From Limosilactobacillus reuteri (GTDB lineage: Bacteria > Bacillota > Bacilli > Lactobacillales > Lactobacillaceae), in assembly GCF_034259105.1 (NCBI RefSeq), contig NZ_CP139478.1, forward strand, positions 1,298,501 through 1,362,500: a stretch of 64,000 bases of DNA, read 5' to 3'. The position numbers and the translations under genes were made by a program. The notes under the pieces were generated by a model. The model saw nothing but the letters and a program-made list of their open reading frames with translations, was not told the origin of the DNA and searched no databases. This document shows, one piece after another, positions 54,968 to 63,731 of this stretch. Position 1 is the stretch's first letter. Each line of letters begins with the position of its first letter.

Positions 54968-55249
54968 AAAGAAAAATCCCATCCTTTTCATAAAATACTT
55001 TTTTATTAATTAGTTATTTATTAGTTTAAGTTGTTGAGTCCTCATATCTCTCAACACCTATTACTATACTCCCCAAAAATTACATGCGGATTACTCCGAA
55101 ATATCAATTCAGTTGATTTTCGTAATACTTTGTAATAAAAATTTTAATAGTCTGTCAAGCAAATCAACCTCGGCCACGTCCTGATAGTAACTTAGGTCTA
55201 ACTAACTTTTCCCCAGAATTGGCCAAAATTTGTAACATAATAATAAATA
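54968..55249. other. Promoter region of LysM/Apf paralogue 2
   Basis: Gene-free and AT-rich. A TAGTAATAG/TATAGT-like sequence near 55058-55068 (minus strand) may be the -10, followed by a leader of about 90 bases. Nothing else is seen. Confidence 0.4.
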
Positions 55250-55296
55250 AGTCGCTGAATTTTTCTTATAAAGAAGAATTTCAACGACTTATTTTT
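55250..55296. terminator. Strong hairpin terminator after the SufD-like gene
   Basis: AAGTCGCTGAATTTTTCTT pairs with AAGAAGAATTTCAACGACTT around a 3-4-base loop. It probably ends the nrdD-nrdG-sufD transcript. Confidence 0.85.
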
Positions 55297-55341
55297 CGTT
55301 ATTAATGTTTTATTGTAACATTGCTGTAATTAACTTTAGCC

Positions 55342-56232
55342 CTATTCAGCAGTCATTATTTGTTTTAGCCAACGCTCACTACTAGCTAATTCTTTTAATG
55401 GATGGATATCTTCGCTAATTGGCAGTGGTTCGCCGGCTTTTACTTTAAAAGGTGCTCCAGTGACCATTTCTGAATCCCGATATTGGGTAAGAGTGGCAGA
55501 AGTTTCCTTACCAAAACCATCAACCATTGCGGTTAACTGCTGTGTTCCGCTTAAAGCAATTGTGGGGGTCCACTGAGTATTTTGACCATCCAGAAAACTA
55601 TAAAGATCAACAGTAGCTTTAGTTTGAACTTGACTCGCTACTTCAAACTGCAGCGTTGAACCATGGGCTTGGTATGCATGGATTGTCCGATAGATATTTT
55701 TACTAGTTGAGCGATTTGCCTGCCGGTACGTAACGTGCGCGTTAGCTCCGACTAAAATCTCCGTCCCTTCATATGATGGTAATAACGTATCATTAACCAT
55801 CCGTTCTTCAATTACCGCATTCGCCCCCGCACTGATGACAATAATATTATGGGTGTTTGCAGAGTTAAGATGGGGACTAAAGACAATTGGACGCTCCTGA
55901 GTAATTTGTGGACGCAAATATATAAACTGTCCACAGTCAATATTTGCAAGATGCATGGCCGCTAACTGGTTATCCTGCCAAAAGATGGCCTTCTCCATTA
56001 GATTTTCTTGTAATAGTGTTGAGTATTCATTAATCGCTTGTTCAAGAGGCATCGCTGTTAGGCTGTCTTCCTGTAAAGAAAGCCAACCCCTACTTACACC
56101 AGTTGTTCTCTTTTGCCAGGGATCTTCCCATTCTTCTTGACCAGGTAAAGTCGGGAATCGTGATTGCAGTATAACTGCTAGTTGACGCTTTTTCTCTAAC
56201 CATGCTGGCTCTTTCTTCCAAATTTTTGCCAT
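55342..56232 (-). CDS. Short SufD/SufB-like beta-helix protein
   Basis: A 296-residue protein. The middle (FSPHLNSANTHNIIVISAGANAV, EILVGANAHVTYRQAN) shows the right-handed beta-helix repeats of the SufB/SufD core, and the C-terminal QYRDSEMVTGAPF and HPLKELASSERWLKQIM fit the family end. Full SufD has about 430 residues, so this is a compact form. SufBCD builds Fe-S clusters; here no sufC, sufS, sufU or sufB is adjacent. It follows nrdG by 11 bases, which suggests a link to the Fe-S-dependent anaerobic reductase. I start at the second of two ATGs (GAGGAG 6 bases upstream). Confidence 0.78.
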   Translation of the reverse strand: MAKIWKKEPAWLEKKRQLAVILQSRFPTLPGQEEWEDPWQKRTTGVSRGWLSLQEDSLTAMPLEQAINEYSTLLQENLMEKAIFWQDNQLAAMHLANIDCGQFIYLRPQITQERPIVFSPHLNSANTHNIIVISAGANAVIEERMVNDTLLPSYEGTEILVGANAHVTYRQANRSTSKNIYRTIHAYQAHGSTLQFEVASQVQTKATVDLYSFLDGQNTQWTPTIALSGTQQLTAMVDGFGKETSATLTQYRDSEMVTGAPFKVKAGEPLPISEDIHPLKELASSERWLKQIMTAE

Positions 56233-56243
56233 CATTTTCTCCT

Positions 56244-56822
56244 CTAATGAACAAGCTTATCCCAAATAACCACTTTCCCCGTTTGAAGAGATTGCGGAAC
56301 ATCAATAATTCGTTGGTTAGAACTCCCTCTAAACTGAAGGGTAAGATCCTTTTTAGCCAGCAAGAATCGACCATCGACTAGAATATCGAGGTAGTGTAGA
56401 AGTTCAAGTTTATCGCTCGACTCCTTCATTAATTCCTCCCAAGTATAACCAGACCAAGACCAAATATCCTTTTCGTGACCGAATTCTTTCCGAACCCGTT
56501 TAACTAACTTCAGACAAACCTGAGTATTAAGGAATGGTTCGCCACCCAATAAAGTCAATCCTTGAACATAACTCTGCGAAAGGTCTTCGATAATCTGGTC
56601 TTCTAAATCCTGGGTATATGGCTGTCCATAATAAAAATTCTGCGCCGCCTTGTTATAGCATCCGGGGCAGTTAAAAAGGCATCCACTAACATATAAACTA
56701 CACCGGACCCCTTCCCCGTCAACAAAATTGAAGGGCTTATAGTCTGCAATATATTGTAATGAATGACCTTTTGCTAACCACTCTTGCGGCTTAGGATTGC
56801 GGGGTAATCGTGTTTCTGCCAT
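56244..56822 (-). CDS. nrdG: Anaerobic ribonucleotide reductase activating protein
   Basis: A 192-residue radical-SAM enzyme. The CLFNCPGCYN motif (CxxxCxxC) near residue 48 holds the 4Fe-4S cluster, and LTLLGGEPFLN is the SAM-binding GGE motif. It makes the glycyl radical on NrdD. GGAGG precedes the ATG. A hairpin lies between it and nrdD. Confidence 0.95.
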   Translation of the reverse strand: MAETRLPRNPKPQEWLAKGHSLQYIADYKPFNFVDGEGVRCSLYVSGCLFNCPGCYNKAAQNFYYGQPYTQDLEDQIIEDLSQSYVQGLTLLGGEPFLNTQVCLKLVKRVRKEFGHEKDIWSWSGYTWEELMKESSDKLELLHYLDILVDGRFLLAKKDLTLQFRGSSNQRIIDVPQSLQTGKVVIWDKLVH

Positions 56823-56843
56823 TTCTTTTTCCTCCTATATAAT

Positions 56844-56878
56844 AAAAGGCCGGTAGCTTTACGGGCAACTGGCCTTTT
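56844..56878 (-). terminator. Hairpin between nrdD and nrdG
   Basis: On the minus strand AAAAGGCCAGTTGCC pairs with GCTACCGGCCTTTT and then ATTATAT. It may partly terminate the transcript and lower nrdG relative to nrdD. Confidence 0.7.
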
Positions 56879-56887
56879 GATAATTAA

Positions 56888-59122
56888 TTAAATTTGATCA
56901 CCAGTAATATGAGCATGAACCTTATTATCCATTTGCCGCTGTTGTTCAAATTTAGCTGCATTCTTGATCATTCCAGCATTCATATGTTTAACTCGGTGAA
57001 TAATTTCCTCATGCCGTCCATGAACCATTGGCCGCTGCTGAGGGTTACCAAGATAACCACATGTCCGCTTAACAACGTCACAGGTTGCTGGGTCATGGTT
57101 CCCACACTGCGGACACTTAAAGCCGCGAGCAGTTGCTTCAAATTCACCTTTGAAGCCACACTTAAAGCACTGATCAATTGAAGTATTTGTTCCCAAATAA
57201 CCAACATGATCATATGCCCAGTCCCAAACTGCTTCTAAAGCTTTTGGATTTTGGCGTAAGTTAGGATATTCGCAATAATGAATAAAACCACCAGCCGCAT
57301 ATTTAGGAAAAGCCTCTTCAAATGATAACTTTTCAAAAGGTGTCGGATGTTTACGAACATCATAGTGGAAACTATTTGTGTAGTATTCCTTATCTGTTAC
57401 ATCTTCAACTCGCCCAAACTTCTTCAAATCATCTTGGCAGAATGTATCTGTTAACGATTCAGCAGGAGTGGAATAGAGACTAAAATGGTATCCTTCTTCT
57501 TTTTCCCATTCAGCACATAAATCATGCATTGCCTTAGTAATTGCAATCGCAAAGTTATGCGCTTCTTTATTATGCTCCCAATTTGACCCATAGAAAGTCG
57601 TACATACTTCATATAAACCAATATAACCTAGTGAAACGGTCGCCCGACTATTCTTAAAGACTTCATCGACACTGTCAGTCTTCTTTAGCCGTTTACCAAA
57701 TGCACCATACATATAAAGAAGGGGAGCATTTTCTGGCTTAGCTTCTTTAGTACGCTTAATCCGGTAATCCAAGGCAATCTTACAAATATTCATCTTCTCT
57801 TGAAAAATTTCCCAGAATAGTTGCTTATCGCCATGAGCCTCCAGGGCAATCCGTGGCAAGTTGACTGTCACTACCCCTAAATTCATCCGGCCTGAGTTTA
57901 CTTCTTTGCCAGTTTCTGGATCTGTCCATCCCTGTAAGAACGAACGGCAACCCATTGGTGTCTTAAAGCTCCCCGTTAATTCCTTAATCTTGTCATACAT
58001 CAAAAGATCTGGATACATCCGCTTCGTTGAACACTCAAGCGCTAGTTGCTTGATATCATAATTAGGATCTTCAGGGTCAAGATTTAAGCCTCGTTTAATA
58101 GTAAAAGTTAATTTAGGAAAAATAGCTGTACGATGTTCCTTACCAAGACCCTTAATCCGGATCTTCAAAATGGCTTTTTGGATCTCCCGGGCAATCCAGC
58201 TTGTCCCTAAGCCAAAGTTAATGGTCGTAAATGGAGTTTGACCTTGGCTAGAATAAAGGGTATTAATCTCGTATTCTAAAGCCTGCATTGCATCGTAAAT
58301 ATCCTTTTTTGTCTTCTCACGAGCAAATTCTTCTCGTTTCTCTGGTACTATCCACTCTTCGGCATCCTTCATATGCTTTTCGTAATTTAGCTTTGCATAT
58401 GGTTCTAATAATTGATCAATCCGATTAGCAGAACATCCCCCATATTGCAGAGACGCCACGTTAGCAATAATCTGCGACATCTGCGCAGTTGCTGTTTGAA
58501 TCGAGCGTGGTGAAGAAACCCAAGCATTACCAATCTTAAATCCATGCTTAAACATCTCATCAAAGTCAATTAAACAACAGTTAGTTTCAGGCGTTACCGG
58601 TGAATAGTCAAGGTCATGCCAGTGAATATCACCACGAAGATGCGCCTTAGCTACAATACCAGGAAGCATCCGTAATCCCAATGCACGGCTCACGACTCCG
58701 GCTTCAAGGTCCCGTTGCGTATTAAAAACATGACTATCTTTATTAGCATTTTCGTGAACAATCCGTGAGTTTCGGTCGAAAAGCTGCTCTAACTTATTTT
58801 GGGGATTAGTAGCTTCGGCAAATGCTTCTTCATCATGCTGGCGATAATCACGGTAAACTTTTGCCAATTCTTCATGATTAGCCTTGACCAGTCCTTGAAC
58901 AAAGAGATCCGCAATCTTTTTAGTAGTGACAGTTGTTTGATTAAGTAAGGCATCCAATAAGGTAACATAAACACTTTGGCTAGTCTGCTCGTCAGCATTG
59001 AGCGCATTTAAAACAAGGTTAATCTTGTAGGAATAAAATGGTGTAACTGTTCCATCACGTTTAACTACTTGAATACTTGTCAAACTTTTAAGATCCTTCT
59101 TATCAATTATTTGCACTTTCAT
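56888..59122 (-). CDS. nrdD: Anaerobic ribonucleoside-triphosphate reductase
   Basis: A 744-residue class III reductase that makes deoxynucleotides without oxygen. An N-terminal ATP-cone begins VVKRDGTVTPFYSYKI. The core has CCLIDFDEMFKHGFKIGNAW and TTINFGLGTS. Near the C terminus CFKCGFKGEF and CPQCGNHD form the zinc site and RTCGYLG holds the radical Gly. Paired NrdR boxes lie upstream. It is followed by nrdG. Confidence 0.97.
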   Translation of the reverse strand: MKVQIIDKKDLKSLTSIQVVKRDGTVTPFYSYKINLVLNALNADEQTSQSVYVTLLDALLNQTTVTTKKIADLFVQGLVKANHEELAKVYRDYRQHDEEAFAEATNPQNKLEQLFDRNSRIVHENANKDSHVFNTQRDLEAGVVSRALGLRMLPGIVAKAHLRGDIHWHDLDYSPVTPETNCCLIDFDEMFKHGFKIGNAWVSSPRSIQTATAQMSQIIANVASLQYGGCSANRIDQLLEPYAKLNYEKHMKDAEEWIVPEKREEFAREKTKKDIYDAMQALEYEINTLYSSQGQTPFTTINFGLGTSWIAREIQKAILKIRIKGLGKEHRTAIFPKLTFTIKRGLNLDPEDPNYDIKQLALECSTKRMYPDLLMYDKIKELTGSFKTPMGCRSFLQGWTDPETGKEVNSGRMNLGVVTVNLPRIALEAHGDKQLFWEIFQEKMNICKIALDYRIKRTKEAKPENAPLLYMYGAFGKRLKKTDSVDEVFKNSRATVSLGYIGLYEVCTTFYGSNWEHNKEAHNFAIAITKAMHDLCAEWEKEEGYHFSLYSTPAESLTDTFCQDDLKKFGRVEDVTDKEYYTNSFHYDVRKHPTPFEKLSFEEAFPKYAAGGFIHYCEYPNLRQNPKALEAVWDWAYDHVGYLGTNTSIDQCFKCGFKGEFEATARGFKCPQCGNHDPATCDVVKRTCGYLGNPQQRPMVHGRHEEIIHRVKHMNAGMIKNAAKFEQQRQMDNKVHAHITGDQI

Positions 59123-59515
59123 TTTTATTTCCCCTCTCGTAATTAACGTTATCTATCATAGCTCAAAATACAACTTATAGGAAGTATTGACATTTGAAAC
59201 ACTATATGTTGTGGTCAAATTATTTATTTAAATATTCTGTTCTGATCTACCAGGAATAAAATGAGGATACAAGCAACGACGCTATTTTGAGATTATTGCG
59301 GGACCTTTTAAATCATTTATTTTTAAATTCCTATTATCACTGAATAGAATTTTTTATCCCGAAAAGCTCGAATTTGAAAACGCTAAACCTAACTTAATAA
59401 TCTTAATCAATATACTTAAGATTATTAGTTATTAAAAAATAACTTACGAGCAGATAGCACGATTTGCTAGACTAATCCTTGTGCAATTTTTAGGGTAAAA
59501 GGAGTTTTTATATTT
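59123..59515. promoter_or_regulatory. Promoter region of nrdD with paired NrdR boxes
   Basis: A box ACACTATATGTTGTGG at 59199-59214 fits the NrdR consensus closely. A second, weaker match lies at 59168-59183 (TTCCTATAAGTTGTAT on the minus strand). Their centres are 31 bases apart, the spacing usual for cooperative NrdR binding. The rest of the gap, up to the MFS start, is AT-rich with no open frame; a hairpin-like TTAATAATCTTAA/TTAAGATTATTA lies near 59395-59430. Confidence 0.75.
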
Positions 59516-60913
59516 ATGGAAAATGCTTTACAAGCTCGTAAGCAAGCAGCGCACCCAGGATTAATGATGGTTAGTATGCTGCTGGGAGCTTTTGTCGGAA
59601 TGTTTAGTGAGACTTCATTAAACATCGCCTTGCCAAAATTGATGACCGCTTTTCAAGTAAGTACATCAACAATTCAATGGTTAGTTACTGGATATATGTT
59701 AATTATTGGGATTATCTTGCCACTGTCCAGTATTATTACTAAATGGTTTACGACCCGCCAAGTCATTATTTTTGCATTAATTGACTTCATGGTTGGGGCT
59801 TGTATTTCTGCCTTAGCGCATAATTTTACTATTTTGTTGATTGGGCGAATGATTCAAGGGATCGGAACAGGCTTAATTCTTCCACTAATGTTTGCAGTGG
59901 TAATGCAAATCTTCCCACCGAAACAAATTGGAGCGGTTCTAGGAATATGTGCCCTCGTAATTATGTTTACACCTGCAATCGGTCCTACTTTAACCGGGCT
60001 AATTCTTGCTAAGTTATCATGGCAATGGATCTTCTGGTTATTTATTCCGTTTTTATTTATTGCCTTGATCTTTGCTATCACTTCATTAGAAAATGTTGGT
60101 GAAATTACTAAGCCGCATGTTGATATACTCTCAATTATTGAATCGGCAGTAGGTTGTTCAGGACTTGTTATTGGTGCTAGTTTGGCTAGTGAAGATAGTT
60201 GGACCTCACCAACAGTTCTCAGCGCTTTAATAATCGGAATTATTGTCTTAATCTTTTACACCCATCGCCAACTTCATCTGGAAGAGCCAATTTTAAATCT
60301 TCATATTTTTAAGTATCCGGCTTTCACAATTGGTTCTTCAATCGTGATGCTTGACTTTGGAATTATTCTGTCGACGATGTATCTTTTACCGTTATTCTAT
60401 CAACGAGGGCTCTTAGTTTCGGTTGCCCTTACTGGACTAGTAATGCTCCCTGGTGGAATTATTAATGCAGCTACTTCTGCAATTGCTGGTCGCCTTTACG
60501 ATAGTATTGGAGCTAAACGTCCAGTTTTAATTGGTTTTGTCCTTGCCTTATTCGGTGCTTTGATGCTGGCGTTTACCACACCGCATAGTCCCATTATCTA
60601 CGTTGTATGCGCGCATGTTATTTTAATGATTGGTTGTCCTTTAGCAATGTCTCCCGCACAAACTAGTGCTCTAAGTACGCTTTCTGGATTCGAATCCGGA
60701 GACGGCAGTACAATCATGAATACGATGCAATAGGTTATCGGTGCTCTTGCAACAGCCCTAGCTACTAGTTGCTTAGCTTGGGGGAGTTCTTCTATTAGTG
60801 GATCTGAAACTGTTCGCTTTACCAATGGTTTCCACTATGGCATTTACTTTGCAATTATCTTAATTGTGGTAGCACTGCTCTTATCATTCAAAATTAAAGA
60901 TCGGAAAGACTAA
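59516..60913 (+). pseudogene. MFS (DHA2-type) transporter interrupted by an amber codon
   Basis: The frame starts MENALQARKQAAHPGLMM and has the DHA2 helices, with FSETSLNIALPKLMTAFQVS, GPTLTGLILAKLSWQW and motif regions intact. A TAG at 60731-60733 follows NTMQ. The same frame then continues VIGALATALATSCLAWG and a final helix (YFAIILIVVALLLSF) to a TAA at 60911-60913. The intact homologue at 37494 reads through this point. A CAG-to-TAG change is the likely cause. The visible protein (405 residues) lacks the last two helices. Confidence 0.85.
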
Positions 60914-60952
60914 AAAAATCCTCACTACTCATGCAGGTAGTGGGGATTTTTT
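60913..60952. terminator. Bidirectional terminator after the MFS pseudogene
   Basis: AAAAAAATCCTCACTAC pairs with GTAGTGGGGATTTTTTT. It serves both convergent genes. Confidence 0.9.
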
Positions 60953-61506
60953 TACTCTTTAACAATCTTATATGGTAAATAATGGCGGCGATGTTTAGTC
61001 AGATAATTATCCATCAACTGTTGGTAAAATTGTGGATTCACGCTTGATTGTATACTTAAAAGATTAAATTTTTCATTATCCTTTTCAACGGTATAAAGAC
61101 CCGTTTTGCCAAAACCATTTTTGGCGTAGAAACGATGCCATCTGAGTTGCTGTTCGTTATTAGGTGCTTGAGGATCTGGGCGTTCAGCGCTAAGTGTAAT
61201 CTGCTTTCCAGTATATCGTTCTTTGATCGCGGTTAGCGTCGCACTACCCAAGCCCTGTCCATGATAGTGAGGATCAATTGCCAGAAAGAAAATATAGGCG
61301 ATGCGCTTGTTGTAGACTGTGTAGAAAAAGCCAACCCATTTTCCCTCTTCATTATAGATGCTACAAAATTCTGCTTTTCCTGCTTTAGCACGCATTTTAA
61401 GTAAAGATAATGGTAAAAGTTCATTTTGTGGAAACACGGTATTATAAACCCGCTTGATATTTTTGAAATCATTTGACTTTGTAGATATTTGACGAACTTT
61501 AATCAT
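60952..61506 (-). CDS. GNAT-family acetyltransferase
   Basis: A 184-residue protein. YIFFLAIDPHYHGQGLGSATL holds the acetyl-CoA loop (Q-G-x-G-x-G/A pattern: GQGLGSA), and WHRFYAKNGFGKTGLYTV is typical of the C-terminal part of GNAT folds. The substrate is unknown. It lies beside the decayed mobile region. Confidence 0.83.
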   Translation of the reverse strand: MIKVRQISTKSNDFKNIKRVYNTVFPQNELLPLSLLKMRAKAGKAEFCSIYNEEGKWVGFFYTVYNKRIAYIFFLAIDPHYHGQGLGSATLTAIKERYTGKQITLSAERPDPQAPNNEQQLRWHRFYAKNGFGKTGLYTVEKDNEKFNLLSIQSSVNPQFYQQLMDNYLTKHRRHYLPYKIVKE

Positions 61507-61618
61507 TTAAAAATCCCTCCATCTATGTAATAGTACCTAGAAAAAACTTAACAGACAAGAAAAAAGAGACTAGCTTTAGTTATGCTTTAAAGGATGGGGT
61601 ATTTTAACAGAAAACAGA

Positions 61619-61639
61619 GTATGCAGTCAATAACAGTAC
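61619..61639. repeat. Solo IS66-type terminal repeat
   Basis: GTATGCAGTCAATAACAGTAC differs at one base from the start of the IS66 element at 63042. It stands alone in a gene-free gap and is in the same orientation. It may be the footprint of a former IS66 copy. Confidence 0.6.
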
Positions 61640-61685
61640 AGATTGAAAAATTACTTGGTAATCTTCTTCATCTACATAGGTATTT

Positions 61686-61928
61686 TTATGAATTTATTTC
61701 GCTAAAAGCGTTATTAGGCCCAAAAATATAATCTAATGGTACGCCATACAATTTAGAAATACGTAACATATCTTTGTATGAAAGTACGCTAAAATCATTT
61801 TCCCATTTCCTTAGAGCAAGCTCTGAAATACCAAGTTTATTGGCAGCTTGAGTTTATGACATACCAGCTCGTACACGTAAATCAAGGATAGAATGTTTGA
61901 TATTTAATGGCACTAATTCATTAGGCAT
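61686..61928 (-). pseudogene. XRE-type phage repressor-like gene with in-frame ochre codon
   Basis: The frame starts MPNELVPLNIKHSILDLRVRAGMS, meets TAA at 61854-61856 and then continues TQAANKLGISELALRKWEN, the rest of a helix-turn-helix, ending GPNNAFSEINS. Family members read AGMSQTQAA, so CAA-to-TAA is the likely change. Total length would be 80 residues. It is divergent from the ImmA/IrrE-like remnant, the arrangement of a phage lysogeny module. Confidence 0.78.
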
Positions 61929-62118
61929 AATTGCACCTCGTTTCAACAGTTAATACTTTATTACACTTTTGACGAAAAAAGTATAATCAATGATATGCTA
62001 TAATCATCTTATTAATTTTATTGAAAATCTTAAGAAAGCTCAGAATTGATAATCATGTATACTTACGAAGATTAGCTAGTGAATATCCGCATCTTACTAT
62101 TAATTTTCCCCAAAAAAT

Positions 62119-62520
62119 ATGCCAGATAATTTAACTGGGTTAAATATTGATACGAATGTTTATTTAAATCGGGCAAATTCTGATATAAAGATGTACGAAA
62201 TTCTTCAAGAAGAAATTGCTCACTATAATACGACGGCCAGAGATATTGTTACCAAGGATACCCCAGATGGTCGGAAGCAAGAGCATAAAGCCCGTTCATT
62301 AGCAATGATGAGAGCAGTAAGTTTAGATAAATTAATTTATTGTTATCAGCATGATATTTGGAACTTAGAAGACATTTCTGATTATTGTAATGTAGATGTA
62401 GAATATTTATATTTAATAGATGCGATAGATAATTATCGTGTAAAGCGTGGTTTAATTTTCGCATATAAAGGGTATAGATTTAATCTCCGCAAAAACGTAA
62501 AAATTGAAAAGATGGGATGA
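62119..62520 (+). CDS. ImmA/IrrE-like phage protein, probably 5'-incomplete
   Basis: A 133-residue frame. QEEIAHYNTTARDIV resembles the active-site helix of ImmA/IrrE-type proteins (EExAHH), with the second His replaced by Tyr. The C-terminal LEDISDYCNVDVEYLYLIDAIDNY and FAYKGYRFNLRKN match related phage proteins. The same frame is open upstream without a good start or ribosome binding site, and related segments are seen there (residues LRRLASEYPHLTINF), so the native start is probably lost. No clear ribosome binding site precedes the ATG. Confidence 0.6.
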   Translation: MPDNLTGLNIDTNVYLNRANSDIKMYEILQEEIAHYNTTARDIVTKDTPDGRKQEHKARSLAMMRAVSLDKLIYCYQHDIWNLEDISDYCNVDVEYLYLIDAIDNYRVKRGLIFAYKGYRFNLRKNVKIEKMG

Positions 62521-62528
62521 AAGTAAAA

Positions 62529-62798
62529 ATGAGTATTTTCAACGGTAAAGATGGATTTGCTAAAGACAAAGATAAATATATTAAAGAAAATCGTTTAGAA
62601 AGTTTAGATGACGAGGTTCTCGAATCTATAAAAGATATAGCGGTTGCTGAAAAATTAACGGGTGCCTATCCTACTTTTACAAGTAATGATACAAAAGCCC
62701 TTTTTCATGAATTACGAATGATCAAACAGCAAAATTGGATAACTATTAAGCAAAACCAAGAAATAATCAATCAATTAAAGAGACTAAATAAAAGCTAA
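62529..62798 (+). CDS. Small phage-associated hypothetical protein
   Basis: An 89-residue protein starting MSIFNGKDGFAKDKDKYIKE and ending EIINQLKRLNKS. It is highly charged and helical. Similar proteins (an N-terminal GLF-K-D segment, C-terminal QNWIIIKQNQ-I-QL) sit next to integrase genes in phages of lactobacilli. GGGATG lies about 9 bases before the start. Function unknown. Confidence 0.6.
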   Translation: MSIFNGKDGFAKDKDKYIKENRLESLDDEVLESIKDIAVAEKLTGAYPTFTSNDTKALFHELRMIKQQNWITIKQNQEIINQLKRLNKS

Positions 62799-62850
62799 AA
62801 ATTAATCGTCCAACTAAATTGATGACGTAAAAAGCTATTTAAACTAAAAA

Positions 62851-62932
62851 AGCCCACTGACAGCTGCAACTGTCAGTGGACCAAGGGTTGATATTAATTG
62901 CATCCAAACAAATTCTATCAACCCTTTCATTA
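62851..62932 (+). other. Paired hairpins before the integrase stub
   Basis: CCACTGACAG and CTGTCAGTGG form a tight hairpin (62854-62880). AAGGGTTGATA and TATCAACCCTT form a second one (62883-62929). They lie between the phage gene and the integrase start and may terminate transcription or mark an attachment site. Confidence 0.6.
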
Positions 62933-62960
62933 TACACAATTTAATAATGGAGGGACAAGT

Positions 62961-63056
62961 ATGACTTCAATAAAGAAAGTTTACGGAAAATGGCAAGCAC
63001 GTGTCACTTGGCATGATGATAAAGGAAGACGCCATTCAAAAGTAAGCAGTCAATAA
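62961..63056 (+). pseudogene. Tyrosine-type integrase stub
   Basis: An ATG after GGAGGGA opens MTSIKKVYGKWQARVTWHDD, the arm-binding N terminus of phage integrases. After KGRRHSK the frame enters the IS66 terminal repeat and stops. Everything beyond residue 27 is lost or displaced to the right of the window. Confidence 0.8.
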
Positions 63057-63126
63057 CAGTACGTCTAGCTCTGGCTACCCCGAATCTCCTATACTGAGAC
63101 TATCATCAGTAAGGAGATTTTTATGT

Positions 63127-63315
63127 ATGACAGAACAAAATGAAATTATTACCCCAGTTTTCAAAAATAAAGCAAGTGATTTTAAGAAGCATGTTTTTAC
63201 CGCACGCCCTGCCGTAAAAATCAATGTAAATGAAGTCGAATTAACTATTTTTAAGGGAACTAATTCTATTTTAGCTTCAGATATCGCCAAAGTGGTTATT
63301 CGTTATGCTCGTTAA
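63127..63315 (+). CDS. IS66 accessory protein (first gene)
   Basis: A 62-residue protein, shorter than the usual TnpA of IS66 elements. It starts MTEQNEIITPVFKNKASDFK and ends ASDIAKVVIRYAR. AAGGAG lies 10 bases before the ATG. The last bases overlap the tnpB start (ATGCTCGTTAA), as is normal for IS66. Confidence 0.75.
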   Translation: MTEQNEIITPVFKNKASDFKKHVFTARPAVKINVNEVELTIFKGTNSILASDIAKVVIRYAR

Positions 63316-63661
63316 TTGGCATGATCCAGATCATATTTATTTAGTCTGCGGCAAAACCGACATGCGAAAGGGCATTGATGGGCTCGTAATGGTGATTGCC
63401 GAAAGCTATGGACTAGAATTATATAGCAATTCGCTTTTTTTATTTTGCGGTGGACGTAGTGATCGCTTTAAAGGATTATTTTGGGATGGTGAGGGCTTTA
63501 TTATGCTCTATAAACGGTTTGAAAATGGCCACCTTATTTGGCCGAGAAACAGTAATGAAGCCAAAGAATTATCCGCTCAACAGCTCGACTGGTTATTGCA
63601 AGGACTGAACCCATTACCAATTCGTAAAATTCAAACTGTTCAGCCGGGAAGCTTTTATTGA
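63305..63661 (+). CDS. tnpB: IS66 TnpB
   Basis: A 118-residue protein with the classical CGKTDMRKGIDGL motif near the start, LFLFCGGRSDRFKGLFWDGEG and MLYKRFENGHLIWP. TnpB is required for IS66 transposition but has no known catalytic role. Confidence 0.92.
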   Translation: MLVNWHDPDHIYLVCGKTDMRKGIDGLVMVIAESYGLELYSNSLFLFCGGRSDRFKGLFWDGEGFIMLYKRFENGHLIWPRNSNEAKELSAQQLDWLLQGLNPLPIRKIQTVQPGSFY

Positions 63662-63731
63662 GTTACCTCTATTTAAAAGAAGAATTCTTTGATATAATTA
63701 CCAAAGAATAATTCAAAGGAGGTGACGTACC

